Origin: Rhizobiales bacterium UBA3584
Lineage (GTDB): Bacteria; Pseudomonadota; Alphaproteobacteria; Rhizobiales; Devosiaceae
DNA length: 64,000 bases
Assembly: GCA_002375765.1 (NCBI GenBank)
Contig: DFMV01000080.1
Span: 1-64,000, forward strand
Reading direction: 5' to 3'
Below are positions 22,527 to 31,834 of this stretch, in pieces; position 1 is the stretch's first letter; each line of letters begins with the position of its first letter. A program made the position numbers and the translations under genes. Under the pieces are notes generated by a model. It worked only from the letters and a program-made list of their open reading frames with translations. It had not been told where the DNA came from and did not search any database.

Positions 22527-23451
22527 TCCCGGCGATCTCCTCATCATACCGTTCGACGACTGGATCAACGATTTCGTACGCGGGTGGCTGGTGCCCAATT
22601 TCCGGCCTGCCTTCCGCGCCGCGCAAGTGCCGATCACCATGGTGCTCAATGCGCTCGACGACTTCTTCAACTTCGTGCCGATGCTACTCACAACCGGCGT
22701 TTTCGCGCTGGCAGCGTGGAAATGGGCGGGTCGCGGCATGGCGATTTTCACGCTGATCGGCTTTGCCTTCATCGACATGATCGGGCTGTGGCCCGAGACC
22801 ATGACGACGCTGGCCATGATCATCACATCGGTGCTGTTCTGTGCCGTGATCGGTATTCCGGTGGGGATTCTGGCGGCGCGCAGCAACATGACCTGGAAAA
22901 TCGTGCGGCCGATCCTCGATATCATGCAGACGATCCCGTCATTTGTTTATCTCGTGCCCATCGTCATGCTGTTCGGCGTGGGCATGGCGCCGGGCATCAT
23001 CGCGACGATCATTTTTGCGCTGCCGCCTATTATCCGGCTGACCAATCTTGGCATCCGCAATGTGCGCGGCGATCTGATCGAAGCGGCGCAGGCGTTCGGT
23101 TCGACCGGATGGCAAATGCTGATCGATCTGCAGATACCGCTGGCACTGCGCACCATCATGGCGGGTCTCAACCAGACGTTGATGCTGGCGCTTTCGATGG
23201 TGGTCATTGCCGCGCTGATCGGCGCCGGCGGTCTGGGCCTTGTGGTCAACACGGGCCTTGGACGGCTCGATGTAGGCGGCGCAACAGCAGGCGGGGTGGG
23301 GATCGTGATCCTTGCCATCGTTCTGGACCGCATCACGCAGGGGCTGGGCGAAAAGAACGCCGGCAATACGGTTTCCCTGCGCCAGGTGCTGGTTAACCTC
23401 ATTCGCTTTCGGGGCACGCAGCCCCTGGGTGAACCCAAGAAGGCGGGCTGA
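22519..23451 (+). CDS. proW: glycine betaine/proline ABC transporter permease
   Basis: This 310-residue inner-membrane protein forms the transport channel. About six membrane helices follow a soluble N-terminus. The cytoplasmic EAA loop that contacts ProV is visible as EAAQAFGSTGWQMLIDLQIPLA. The start at 22519 has AGGAGGG 6 bases upstream and overlaps the proV stop; a longer frame would add 38 non-homologous residues. Its C-terminus is followed by a hairpin before proX. Confidence 0.94.
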   Translation: MFSPGDLLIIPFDDWINDFVRGWLVPNFRPAFRAAQVPITMVLNALDDFFNFVPMLLTTGVFALAAWKWAGRGMAIFTLIGFAFIDMIGLWPETMTTLAMIITSVLFCAVIGIPVGILAARSNMTWKIVRPILDIMQTIPSFVYLVPIVMLFGVGMAPGIIATIIFALPPIIRLTNLGIRNVRGDLIEAAQAFGSTGWQMLIDLQIPLALRTIMAGLNQTLMLALSMVVIAALIGAGGLGLVVNTGLGRLDVGGATAGGVGIVILAIVLDRITQGLGEKNAGNTVSLRQVLVNLIRFRGTQPLGEPKKAG

Positions 23452-23468
23452 CCCGCCCCTTCCATGAT

Positions 23469-23491
23469 GCGGCGGCATGACGTGCCGCCGC
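23469..23491 (+). other. intercistronic hairpin between proW and proX
   Basis: GCGGCGGCA at 23469-23477 pairs perfectly with TGCCGCCGC at 23483-23491 around TGACG. There is no U-tract, so it is probably an RNA-stabilising structure that lets the binding protein gene be expressed at a different level, not a strong terminator. Confidence 0.5.
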
Positions 23492-23581
23492 TTCTATCGC
23501 CTGAGCTCAATTCGCACAGGCTTTTCGCACGGGCTCTGCCCGTCCATCTGAAGACCAAAAGAAAGAGGAGACTAAAGCATC

Positions 23582-24598
23582 ATGTTCAGTCTCAAAAATA
23601 CTCTCGCATCGCTGTCCGCCATTGCCCTTCTGGGCACTGCGCCGGTCGCTGCCATCGCTCAGGACAATCCCGGCGAAGGCGTTACCGTCAACATGGCACA
23701 GGCGACATGGGATACCGGCTGGTTCCATGCCGAAATCTACCGCCAGCTTCTCGAAGAGCTCGGCTATGAGGTTCCCCAGATCACCACGCTGGACAACCCG
23801 CCGTTCTATCAGTCGGTCGCTCAGGGCGACATGGACCTGTGGGTCAATGGCTGGTTCCCGCTGCACAACACCTATGAGGATACATACAGCCAGGGTGCTG
23901 AACTGGTGGGTGCGGTCGCCGAAGGCGGCGCGCTGGAAGGCTATCTGGTCAACTCCTCGGCCATCGAAGAGTTCGGCATCACCTCGCTTGAAGATTTCAA
24001 GCGTGATGAAGTGAAGGAAGCGTTCGACCGCAATGGCGACGGCCTTGCCGATCTGGTCGCCTGTCCTCCGGGCTGGGGCTGCGAGATCAACATCGAACAC
24101 CATCTCGATGCCTATGATCTGCGCGATCACATCAACCCCATCAAGGCCGGCTATGCCGCTTCGATGGCCGATGCGGTTGCAGCCTATGAATCGGGCGAAA
24201 ACATCCTGTTTTACACATGGACTCCGAACTGGACCGTCAACGAGCTGGTCCCGGGCGAAGACGTGATGTGGATCGAGGTTCCCGAGGTCGATCTTCCCGA
24301 CATGAGCCTTGCAGATGCCGCGACCATCGAGGGCGTCGAAGGGTGTGTGAACGATCCGTGCATGCTGGGCTTCCCGGCCAATGATATCGTTCCGGTCGTG
24401 AACTCGGAATTCCTGGGTGAGAACCCCGCCGTTGGCGCACTGCTTGAAGCGGTTGAAATTCCGCTCGGCGACATCTTTGCCCAGAACGCGGCGATGAACG
24501 CTGGCGACGACGACATCGAAGCCCAGGCCGCTCAGTGGATCGAAGACAATCGCGACGCCGTCGACGGCTGGCTCGAAGGCGCACGCGCCGCTTCGTAA
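23582..24598 (+). CDS. proX: glycine betaine/proline ABC transporter substrate-binding protein
   Basis: This 338-residue protein binds betaine or proline in the periplasm and passes it to ProW. A signal peptide is clear at the N-terminus (Lys then LASLSAIALLGTAPVAAIA, cleavage near residue 26). The mature part has the aromatic residues typical of quaternary-amine binding (TWDTGWFHAEIY, WVNGWFPL, YTWTPNWTV) and a Cys pair in the pocket region (CPPGWGCE, then CVNDPCMLG). AGGAG lies upstream of the ATG. The binding protein comes last in the operon, and a strong terminator follows. Confidence 0.94.
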   Translation: MFSLKNTLASLSAIALLGTAPVAAIAQDNPGEGVTVNMAQATWDTGWFHAEIYRQLLEELGYEVPQITTLDNPPFYQSVAQGDMDLWVNGWFPLHNTYEDTYSQGAELVGAVAEGGALEGYLVNSSAIEEFGITSLEDFKRDEVKEAFDRNGDGLADLVACPPGWGCEINIEHHLDAYDLRDHINPIKAGYAASMADAVAAYESGENILFYTWTPNWTVNELVPGEDVMWIEVPEVDLPDMSLADAATIEGVEGCVNDPCMLGFPANDIVPVVNSEFLGENPAVGALLEAVEIPLGDIFAQNAAMNAGDDDIEAQAAQWIEDNRDAVDGWLEGARAAS

Positions 24599-24626
24599 GC
24601 GACGCCAAAGCGCTCAAGAATGCGAG

Positions 24627-24654
24627 AAGGCCGGGGTTCGCCCCGGCCTTTTTC
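24627..24654 (+). terminator. rho-independent terminator after proX
   Basis: AAGGCCGGGG pairs with CCCCGGCCTT around TTCG and is followed by TTTTT. It ends the proVWX transcript and lies directly at the end of the convergent dCTP deaminase gene. Confidence 0.9.
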
Positions 24655-24655
24655 G

Positions 24656-25759
24656 TTAGGGATAGGGTTTGAAGTGCTTGGAGAGTTTCAGGCTCTGGGC
24701 CTGATAGTTCGATCCCAGGGCCGAGCCGTAGAGCATCTTTGGGCGCTCAGCCATCTTCTCGTAAATCAGCCGCCCGATGGTCTGGCCGTGACCCAGAAGG
24801 AAGGGCACTTCGCGGCTACGGACTTCAAGCACAGCGCGAGACCCGGTGCCGCCGGCAGCCGAGTGCCCGAAGCCGGGATCGAAAAAGCCGGCATAATGGA
24901 CGCGGAATTCACCGACCAGGGGATCGAAGGGCACCATTTCGGCGGCATAGTCGGGCGGAACGTGCACGCTCTCACGCGAGACGAGAATATAGAATTCGTC
25001 GGGGTCGAGGATCAGCTCGCCCGAGCCGCGATTGACCAAGGGGTCCCAATAGTCGAGGACGTCGAGCGCGTTCTTTTTGTCGACATCAACAACTGCGGTA
25101 TGGCGCTTGGAGCGGAAGCCGATCAGGCCCGATCGGCCTTCGCCGATCAGATCGATCGACAGCGAGACCCCCTCGCCCACATCCATGTTGGGATCGAAAA
25201 CCAGCGTCTGTTCGGCGTGCAGGGCCTTGTGGCCAGCGGCGTCGAGCCGCGCGTCTCCGACCCGGAACCGCATCTGGGACAGGCGCGAGCCGGTGCGCAC
25301 CAGAACCGGGAAGGTGCGGGGGGAAATTTCGAGATAGAGCGCGCCCTTGTATCCGGCGGGAACGATGTCGAAGCTGCGCGCGGCATCGGAAATGACGCGG
25401 GTGAAGATATCGAGCCGACCCGTCGAGGATTTTGGATTGGCCGACGCGCTGACCTCATCGGGCAGATCGAGGCTTTCGAGGAGCGGCACGATATAGACGC
25501 AGCCGCGTTCGAGCACCGCGCCTTTGGTCAGATCGATCTCGTGGAGCTTTAGCGTTTCAATGCGCTCGGTGACGGTCTTACCCGGACCGGGCAGAAAGCT
25601 CGAACGCACGCGAAAGGCGGTTTCGCCCAACCGCAGATCAAGGCTGGCGGGCTGGATCTGATCGTGGTCATAGGGCCGCCCGGCGCTGATCGCACCCTGA
25701 TCGGACAAATTCTGGATCAGCCGGGTGGAAAACACCCCGGTTGGCCAAGTGTTGGTCAT
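24656..25759 (-). CDS. dcd: dCTP deaminase, long two-domain form
   Basis: This 367-residue enzyme is predicted to deaminate dCTP to dUTP for thymidylate synthesis. It is about twice as long as E. coli Dcd and contains two dUTPase-like units. The first includes IQPASLDLRLG near residue 35 and PKSSTGRLDIFTRVI near 110; the second has the motif VGEFRVHYAGFFDPGFG near 290. This long form is usual in alphaproteobacteria. Start 25759 gives the family-typical MTNTWPTG N-terminus; a start 21 bases upstream is possible. Its promoter would lie near the metZ promoter in the divergent gap. Confidence 0.85.
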   Translation of the reverse strand: MTNTWPTGVFSTRLIQNLSDQGAISAGRPYDHDQIQPASLDLRLGETAFRVRSSFLPGPGKTVTERIETLKLHEIDLTKGAVLERGCVYIVPLLESLDLPDEVSASANPKSSTGRLDIFTRVISDAARSFDIVPAGYKGALYLEISPRTFPVLVRTGSRLSQMRFRVGDARLDAAGHKALHAEQTLVFDPNMDVGEGVSLSIDLIGEGRSGLIGFRSKRHTAVVDVDKKNALDVLDYWDPLVNRGSGELILDPDEFYILVSRESVHVPPDYAAEMVPFDPLVGEFRVHYAGFFDPGFGHSAAGGTGSRAVLEVRSREVPFLLGHGQTIGRLIYEKMAERPKMLYGSALGSNYQAQSLKLSKHFKPYP

Positions 25760-25811
25760 ATCCCCATGCGCCTCATGCAAACCCTTTGGACTGGCTTAGC
25801 AATTGAGGCGA

Positions 25812-25841
25812 TTGACGCCAAGCGCCATTTGGGGGTAACTC
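25812..25841 (+). promoter_or_regulatory. probable promoter of the metZ leader
   Basis: TTGACG at 25812-25817 and TAACTC at 25836-25841 are 18 bp apart and lie just upstream of the SAM-II aptamer. This is a reasonable sigma-70 match but not exact at the -10. Confidence 0.45.
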
Positions 25842-25866
25842 AGTGCTGACCGCGTTTATGGCGCGG

Positions 25867-25926
25867 TTGGTGGTGATTTGGCCGGTCCGATTGCAGACCA
25901 CCTAAAACAAGACTGCTAAAGTGACC
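25867..25926 (+). ncRNA. SAM-II riboswitch
   Basis: The leader of metZ matches the SAM-II (metA) motif. The P1 stem is GGTGGT at 25869-25874 with ACCACC at 25897-25902; the loop contains GATTTGGCCGGTCCGATTGC; and the pseudoknot strand follows as TAAAACAAGACTGCTAAAG, with the conserved CTGCTAAAG. SAM binding to this class lowers expression of methionine-synthesis genes in alphaproteobacteria. Here the aptamer lies 50 bases upstream of the start codon. Confidence 0.9.
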
Positions 25927-25932
25927 AGTTCG

Positions 25933-25960
25933 AACCGGCCGCATCGCGCGCCGGTTTTTT
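25933..25960 (+). terminator. terminator hairpin between SAM-II riboswitch and metZ
   Basis: AACCGGC at 25933-25939 pairs with GCCGGTT at 25950-25956, followed by TTTT. It comes right after the aptamer, so it is the probable expression platform, stopping transcription when SAM is high. Confidence 0.75.
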
Positions 25961-25976
25961 CGTTTGAGGTAGACCC

Positions 25977-27185
25977 ATGTCGGACAGGACCAGCAACCCG
26001 CTCTTCGATCACAAGCACCGCAAGGCGCAGACGATGATGGTGCATGGCGGCATGGAACGCTCCCAGCATGGGGAGACCTCAGAAGCGATCTTTTTCAATT
26101 CCGGTTTCGTCTATCCCACTTCAGGGAGTGCCGAAGCGCGTTTCAAGGGCGAGGAGCCCGGCCACATCTATTCGCGCTTTTCCAACCCGACAGTGGAAAT
26201 GTTCCAACAGAGGGCCGCGCTGCTCGAAGGCGCCGAAGCCGCGCGGGCGACGGCGACCGGCATGGCGGCAGTGACGACCGCAGTCATGAGCCAGCTTCGG
26301 GCCGGCGACCACGTGGTTGCGGCGCGCGCCTTGTTCGGTGGGTGCCGGTTCGTGGTCGAGACCTATATGCCGCGCTGGGGCGTTGAATCGACGCTCGTCG
26401 ATGGCCGCGATCCGGAAAATTTCGCGCGCGCCATGCGGCCAAACACCAAGGTGGTGTTTATCGAAACCCCGACCAACCCTACCCTTGAGCTGGTGGACAT
26501 CAAGGCCGTCGCCGAGATTGCCCATGCCCATAATGCCGTTCTGATCGTCGACAACGTCTTTGCCACGCCCATCTGGCAGAAGCCGCTGGAGCTGGGGGCC
26601 GACTTGGTCACCTATTCAGCCACCAAGCATATCGACGGCCAGGGCCGGGCGATGGGCGGGTTGATCCTGGGCAGCAAGGAGCTGATCGAAGCCGATGTGC
26701 ACACCATCATCCGTCAGACCGGCCCTTCGATCTCACCGTTCAATGCCTGGGTGCTGCTCAAGGGGCTCGAGACCTTGTCGCTGCGCGTCAAGGCGATGAC
26801 CGAGAACGCGGCGAAAATCGCCGACTTCCTGGCGGGTCACCCCAAGATCGAGTCCATTTCCTATCCCTTCCATCCCTCCCATCCACAATATGAGTTGGCG
26901 AAACGGCAGATGGGCGGCGGCTCGACGCTGGTGGCGCTGACGCCAAAGGGCGGCAAGCAGGCTGCATTTGCCCTGGCCGATGCGCTGGCGATCATTGCGA
27001 TTTCCAACAATCTGGGCGATGCCAAATCGATCATTTCCCATCCCGCAACGACCACACATCAGCGTTTCACGCCGGAAGAGAAGGTGGAGATGGACATCAC
27101 CGAAGGCCTGCTGCGGCTTTCGGTTGGGCTGGAGGATGCCGATGATCTGATTGCCGACCTTTCGTTCGGTCTCGATCAGGTCTAG
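25977..27185 (+). CDS. metZ: O-succinylhomoserine sulfhydrylase
   Basis: This 402-residue PLP enzyme makes homocysteine from O-succinylhomoserine and sulfide in methionine synthesis. It belongs to the Cys/Met metabolism family: the N-terminal GMERSQHGETSEAIFFNSGF, ATGMAAVTTAVMSQLR (cofactor phosphate grip), VDNVFATPIWQKPLELGAD and the PLP-binding Lys in YSATKHIDGQGR are all present. Length and sequence agree with the alphaproteobacterial MetZ group rather than MetB. A GAGG lies ahead of the ATG. Control by the SAM-II riboswitch upstream fits methionine-pathway feedback. Confidence 0.93.
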   Translation: MSDRTSNPLFDHKHRKAQTMMVHGGMERSQHGETSEAIFFNSGFVYPTSGSAEARFKGEEPGHIYSRFSNPTVEMFQQRAALLEGAEAARATATGMAAVTTAVMSQLRAGDHVVAARALFGGCRFVVETYMPRWGVESTLVDGRDPENFARAMRPNTKVVFIETPTNPTLELVDIKAVAEIAHAHNAVLIVDNVFATPIWQKPLELGADLVTYSATKHIDGQGRAMGGLILGSKELIEADVHTIIRQTGPSISPFNAWVLLKGLETLSLRVKAMTENAAKIADFLAGHPKIESISYPFHPSHPQYELAKRQMGGGSTLVALTPKGGKQAAFALADALAIIAISNNLGDAKSIISHPATTTHQRFTPEEKVEMDITEGLLRLSVGLEDADDLIADLSFGLDQV

Positions 27186-27227
27186 TCTTCATTCTTCTTC
27201 AAGCGATAGGGCGCAGCGCAGTCGGGC

Positions 27228-28673
27228 ATGGATTTCCGCACGATCTTTTCGGCCATCGGCGCGCTCACGGCGGCGCTCGGTTTTGCCATGCTGCTGCCTG
27301 CCCTGGCCGATCTGGTTGTGGGCAATGATGACTGGCTGGTGTTTCTCACGGCCTCGCTGATCACCATGATCTTCGGGGCGGGGCTGTGGGCTTCATCGAG
27401 TGGGCACAAGTCCGAACTCAATCTGCGTCAGGCCTTCCTGATGACGGTTTCGATCTGGGTCGTGCTCACCATCTTCGGGGCGCTGCCGCTCTACATGTCC
27501 AATCTGGGCCTGAGCGTTACCGACGCCATGTTCGAGGCGATGTCGGGAATAACCACCACCGGTTCGACCGTCATCACCACATTGGACACCACCGCGCCCG
27601 GTATCCTGCTCTGGCGGGGCTTGCTGCAATGGTTCGGGGGGCTCGGCGTTGTGGTGATGGCTATTGCCGTTCTGCCCATGTTGCGGGTGGGCGGCATGCA
27701 GATGTTTCGCGCCGAAGCGTTCGAGACGCCCGACAAGATCCTTCCCGCCGCCGCCCAGATCGCCACGGCCATGGTGATTGTCTATTGCATCCTGACCTTT
27801 GCCTGTGCGGTCGCCTACTGGGTGGCCGGCATGGGGGCGTTCGATGCTGTTGCCCATTCGCTTTCCACGGTTGCCACCGGCGGGTTTTCCACCCGCGATG
27901 CGTCGCTGGGCGCATTCGAGCAGCCCGCCATCCACTACGTTTCGGTGGTGTTCATGATCCTGGGCGCACTGCCCTTCGTGCTTTATGTGGGCATGCTGCA
28001 AGGCTCATTTAAACAGCTGTTCCGAGATTCACAGGTGCGCCTGTTTCTCTACCTCGTCGGGTTGGCGACGCTGATCGTGGTGTTTGTTCAAATGGCCGGT
28101 GACATCGCTCGCGGCGAACAAGCGTTTCGGCACGGGCTGTTTTCGGTGGTTTCGATCATGACGGGCAGCGGATTCGGGGTGGCCGATTTTTCGGCCTGGG
28201 GACCGCTGGCGGCATCGCTGTTCTTTGTCATCATGTTCATTGGCGGCTGCACCGGCTCGACATCGTGCGGCATCAAGATCTTCCGGTTTCAGGTGCTGGC
28301 GCGCGATCTTTACCAGCATATTCGCGAGATCGTTTTTCCCTCGCTGGTCTATGTCAAACGCTACAATGGCCGCCCGCTGCCCGATACGGTTTCGACATCG
28401 GTGCAGAGTTTCGTCTTTATCTATTTTTCGAGCTTCCTTTTGCTCGCGGTGCTGCTTTCACTGTCGGGTCTTGAACCGCTGGACGCGCTGGGCGCGGCGG
28501 CGACGGCGATTTCCAATGTCGGACCCGCGCTCAGCCCCGAATTGGGGCCGGCGGGAAGTTTTGCGGGCGTTTCCGATGTTACCAAGTGGCTTTTGACCAT
28601 CGGCATGCTTGTGGGACGGCTCGAAGTGCTGATGGTGCTCGTGCTGTTCACGCCGCGCTTCTGGCGCGCCTGA
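27228..28673 (+). CDS. trkH: TrkH family potassium uptake protein
   Basis: This 481-residue inner-membrane protein is the translocating subunit of Trk K+ uptake. It has about ten hydrophobic segments and the four P-loop-like filter regions (GITTTGSTVITTL, STVATGGFSTRD, TGSGFGVAD and ISNVGPALSPELG). A TrkA-type regulatory subunit is not adjacent. The start at 27228 is the first in frame with a clean membrane N-terminus. It lies 42 bases after metZ and may be co-transcribed or have its own promoter. Confidence 0.93.
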   Translation: MDFRTIFSAIGALTAALGFAMLLPALADLVVGNDDWLVFLTASLITMIFGAGLWASSSGHKSELNLRQAFLMTVSIWVVLTIFGALPLYMSNLGLSVTDAMFEAMSGITTTGSTVITTLDTTAPGILLWRGLLQWFGGLGVVVMAIAVLPMLRVGGMQMFRAEAFETPDKILPAAAQIATAMVIVYCILTFACAVAYWVAGMGAFDAVAHSLSTVATGGFSTRDASLGAFEQPAIHYVSVVFMILGALPFVLYVGMLQGSFKQLFRDSQVRLFLYLVGLATLIVVFVQMAGDIARGEQAFRHGLFSVVSIMTGSGFGVADFSAWGPLAASLFFVIMFIGGCTGSTSCGIKIFRFQVLARDLYQHIREIVFPSLVYVKRYNGRPLPDTVSTSVQSFVFIYFSSFLLLAVLLSLSGLEPLDALGAAATAISNVGPALSPELGPAGSFAGVSDVTKWLLTIGMLVGRLEVLMVLVLFTPRFWRA

Positions 28674-28677
28674 GGAC

Positions 28678-31600
28678 TTACTCGGCGGGATCGGCGGGCG
28701 GCGACAGGTGCTGCCGCCCGGCCAGCATTTCACGGACCGTCAACGCGTTGGGGGTCAGGAACAGCCATTGCAGCACCGCCTTGATGTCGGCGCCGATGCC
28801 GAGAACGGCAGGCACCAGGAACAGCACCAGCAAGGTGGCCAGCGTGAGCCCCGAAACAATGGTCAGCGCCATGGGAACGAGCATCTGGGCGACGAGGCTG
28901 GTTTCAAACAGCAAGGGCAACAGACCGCCAATGGTGGTGAGAGAGGTCAGCAGCACGGCGCGGAGGCGATCCTTGGACGCGCCGATCGCGGCGTCGCGCA
29001 GCCCTTCACCCTCGGCCCGACGTTCGTTCATCCGGGAAATCAGAACGATCGAGGAATTGACCAGGATACCCGCCAGCCCGAGCATGCCCATCAAGGAAAT
29101 GATGGTCAGGTTATGCCCAAGCAGGTAATGGCCCCAGACGGCGCCGGCAACGCCGAAGGGAATAATGACCATGACGGCAATCGGGGTGAAATAGGCCGCG
29201 AAAATCCATGAGATGATGATGTACATCACAGCCAGAGCGACAATCATGCCCGTGCCCAGATCGGCAAAGGCGGCATTCTGCTCGGCCTCGCGGCCGCCGA
29301 ACTCGTAGGAAATCCCGTAGCGGTTGACGATGGCCGGCAGATAATCGGCCTCGAGCCGGGCCAGAATATCGGCGTGGTCGACACCTTCGGCGACCGAGGC
29401 GCGGACGGAAACAGCGGTGCGGCCTTCCTCGCGGGCGATAAAGGCAAAGCCCTGCTGCTCGGAAAAGCTCACGATGGACGAAAGGGGGACATATTCCCCG
29501 CTCGGCGCGCGCACCCACATGTCGCGCAATGCCGAGGAGCCTTCGGCGTCGACGGTGCGCACGAGGCGAACGGTGATCTCATCCTCATTGGAGGCGACGG
29601 TCGCGACGTCCTCGCCCTGGAAGGCGCTGCGCACTTGCGACCCAAGGGATGCAAGATCAAAGCCCAGTGCCGTCCCACGCGCATTGAGCGACATGACAAG
29701 CTCGGGGCTGCCGTAAAACAGGGTGTCAAAGGCGGTATCGACCTCATCGAACCCTTCGAGCACGTCCTTGAGGTCCTCGGCGGCGAGTTTGAGCGTTGCA
29801 GCATCGGCGCCAACGAAACGCACATCGACCGCGGAGCCCTGCGGCCCGCCGCGATATTGCCGAATGCTGATGCTTTCGACGCCGGCGACCGAAGGCAGGT
29901 TTTCGTCGATTGCCTGGGTGATCGTGTCGGTGCGCACCGAGCGATCCTCGGACGGGGTCAGATAGACGTCGAAATCGGCCCGCCCTTCCTCAAGGTCGAG
30001 GCTGGCATAGGTGGTGACGATGAGCTGCTCGCCATTCGGCGTCAGTCCTCTTTCCACCTCGGAGACAGCATTTTCGATGGCCTGGATGGTCGTTGCCATT
30101 TCCGACTGAGGCGTTCCGGCCTGGAACTGAGCGGAAATGTTGAAACTTTCGCCCTCTGCCGTGGGAAAGAACTCAAAGCGGAGCGCGCCCGAACCGTAAA
30201 CGCCCGCCGCTCCAAGGGTTATGGCAAGGGCAATGGCGGCGGTGGCATAGCGCCATGAATAGCTGATCGATGCCAGCCCGCCAAAGAGGCGATCGCGGAA
30301 GAAATCGAAACCCTTGTCAAATGTCCGTCTGAAACGGCCGGCCTGCTTACGCTCGCGCGGCAGGGCGTGGGCCAGATGGCCCGGCAGGATAAAGAAGCAT
30401 TCGACCAGAGAGGCGATCAGAACCGCAACGACGACGACGGGCAGTGGCGATACGATCTGTCCCACGACATCGCCAATGAGCCAGATGGGGGCGAAGGCGG
30501 CGATGGTGGTGAGCGCGGACGCGATGACCGGCGCAGCCATGGCGCTTGCCGCGCGTATCGCGGCCTCGGTTCGCGACAAGCCCTGACGATAGAGCGTGGC
30601 GGTATGCTCGCCCACCACAATGGCATCATCGACGATAATCCCGAGCACCATCATGAGCGCGAACATCGAGATCATGTCGAGCGTGAGCCCCATGAGGTAC
30701 ATAGCGCCGAGCGTTCCCAGGATAGCGACGGGAATGCCCATGGCCACCCAGATGGCAATGCGGCCATCGAGAAACAGGAACAGAACCACAAGGACGAGAA
30801 CAAGGCCGGCGACACCGTTTGAGATCAACAACCCGAGCCGCTGGTTGACCTGATCGGCTGCTGCATCGAAGACCACAGCCTGCAGCGATTGCGGCAGGGT
30901 TGGCTGCAATTCTTCGACATAGGCCTGAACCGCCTCGAACGTGGTGACGGTATCGGCGCTGGCGGCTCGTGAAACCTGCAGCTTGATGGCCGGTTCGCCG
31001 CGCATATACCCCAGCGGAGTATCAGGATCGAAGGTATCGGTGATCGTGGCGACGTCACCGAATGTGAGGCTTTGCCCGTTGGCCGACGACAATATCTCGG
31101 TCTGCGCAATTTCCTGGGCCGAAAGCTCATTGGCCGCCGCGCGGATCTGGGCGTCGAAATCTCCGGTGAGCGAGCCGGACGGCTGATCGGCAAAATTGGG
31201 CGTGAGGGCCGCAGACAGATCGTCCAGCGTCAGGCCCAACTGGCGCAGCTTGGCGTCGTCGACCTCGACGACGATCTGGCGGTCGCGGTAGCCCGTGAAC
31301 TCGACACGATCGACACCGGCGGCCAGAAGCCCATCGCGGATTTCGCGGGCATAGCGCCGCAAGGTTTCTTCGGGGAAAGGACCGGAAATGGCGATGGCGG
31401 CGACGGGATCGAAAAACCGCGGCGCGGAGACGCTCGGCGTTTCAGCACCCTCGGGCAGGCCGGTGACCGAAGAGACGGCTGTCTGGACCAGCCGTTCGGC
31501 AGTCTGCATTTCGACCGTGCGCTCGAAGTTGAGGGTGATCGAACCCCGCCCCTCGCGCGCGTTCGAAGTCATCGAGATGACGCCATCAACGCTCTGGACC

Positions 31601-31833
31601 GCAGGCTCGATAAGCAGGAGGACGTTGCGCTCGACATCTTCGGCCGTTGCGCCGGGCCAGCTGACGGAGACCTGGACCGAACGGATTTCGGTGTTCGGCA
31701 TCAGCTGCCGGTTGAGGTTGCTGAGCCCCCACCAGCCGAAAATGACGAACAGGATCATAAAGAGATTGGCGGCGTTGCGGTGCCGCACGAAAGCGGCAAT
31801 CACGCCGGTCGAGGCCTGGGGCGAAGGACGCAT
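28678..31833 (-). CDS. RND-family efflux transporter permease (AcrB/MexF-like)
   Basis: This 1051-residue pump has the typical twelve-helix layout with two large periplasmic domains. The proton-relay Asp pair is visible in GIIVDDAIVVGEHTATLY in the fourth helix, and the N-terminus reads NAANLFMILFVIFGWWGLSNL. It exports hydrophobic compounds or ions with the membrane-fusion protein encoded just upstream; the start at 31833 lies 1 base after that stop (TGATATG). No outer-membrane channel gene is next to it, so it may use a TolC-like protein from elsewhere. Confidence 0.93.
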   Translation of the reverse strand: MRPSPQASTGVIAAFVRHRNAANLFMILFVIFGWWGLSNLNRQLMPNTEIRSVQVSVSWPGATAEDVERNVLLLIEPAVQSVDGVISMTSNAREGRGSITLNFERTVEMQTAERLVQTAVSSVTGLPEGAETPSVSAPRFFDPVAAIAISGPFPEETLRRYAREIRDGLLAAGVDRVEFTGYRDRQIVVEVDDAKLRQLGLTLDDLSAALTPNFADQPSGSLTGDFDAQIRAAANELSAQEIAQTEILSSANGQSLTFGDVATITDTFDPDTPLGYMRGEPAIKLQVSRAASADTVTTFEAVQAYVEELQPTLPQSLQAVVFDAAADQVNQRLGLLISNGVAGLVLVLVVLFLFLDGRIAIWVAMGIPVAILGTLGAMYLMGLTLDMISMFALMMVLGIIVDDAIVVGEHTATLYRQGLSRTEAAIRAASAMAAPVIASALTTIAAFAPIWLIGDVVGQIVSPLPVVVVAVLIASLVECFFILPGHLAHALPRERKQAGRFRRTFDKGFDFFRDRLFGGLASISYSWRYATAAIALAITLGAAGVYGSGALRFEFFPTAEGESFNISAQFQAGTPQSEMATTIQAIENAVSEVERGLTPNGEQLIVTTYASLDLEEGRADFDVYLTPSEDRSVRTDTITQAIDENLPSVAGVESISIRQYRGGPQGSAVDVRFVGADAATLKLAAEDLKDVLEGFDEVDTAFDTLFYGSPELVMSLNARGTALGFDLASLGSQVRSAFQGEDVATVASNEDEITVRLVRTVDAEGSSALRDMWVRAPSGEYVPLSSIVSFSEQQGFAFIAREEGRTAVSVRASVAEGVDHADILARLEADYLPAIVNRYGISYEFGGREAEQNAAFADLGTGMIVALAVMYIIISWIFAAYFTPIAVMVIIPFGVAGAVWGHYLLGHNLTIISLMGMLGLAGILVNSSIVLISRMNERRAEGEGLRDAAIGASKDRLRAVLLTSLTTIGGLLPLLFETSLVAQMLVPMALTIVSGLTLATLLVLFLVPAVLGIGADIKAVLQWLFLTPNALTVREMLAGRQHLSPPADPAE

Positions 31834-31834
31834 A

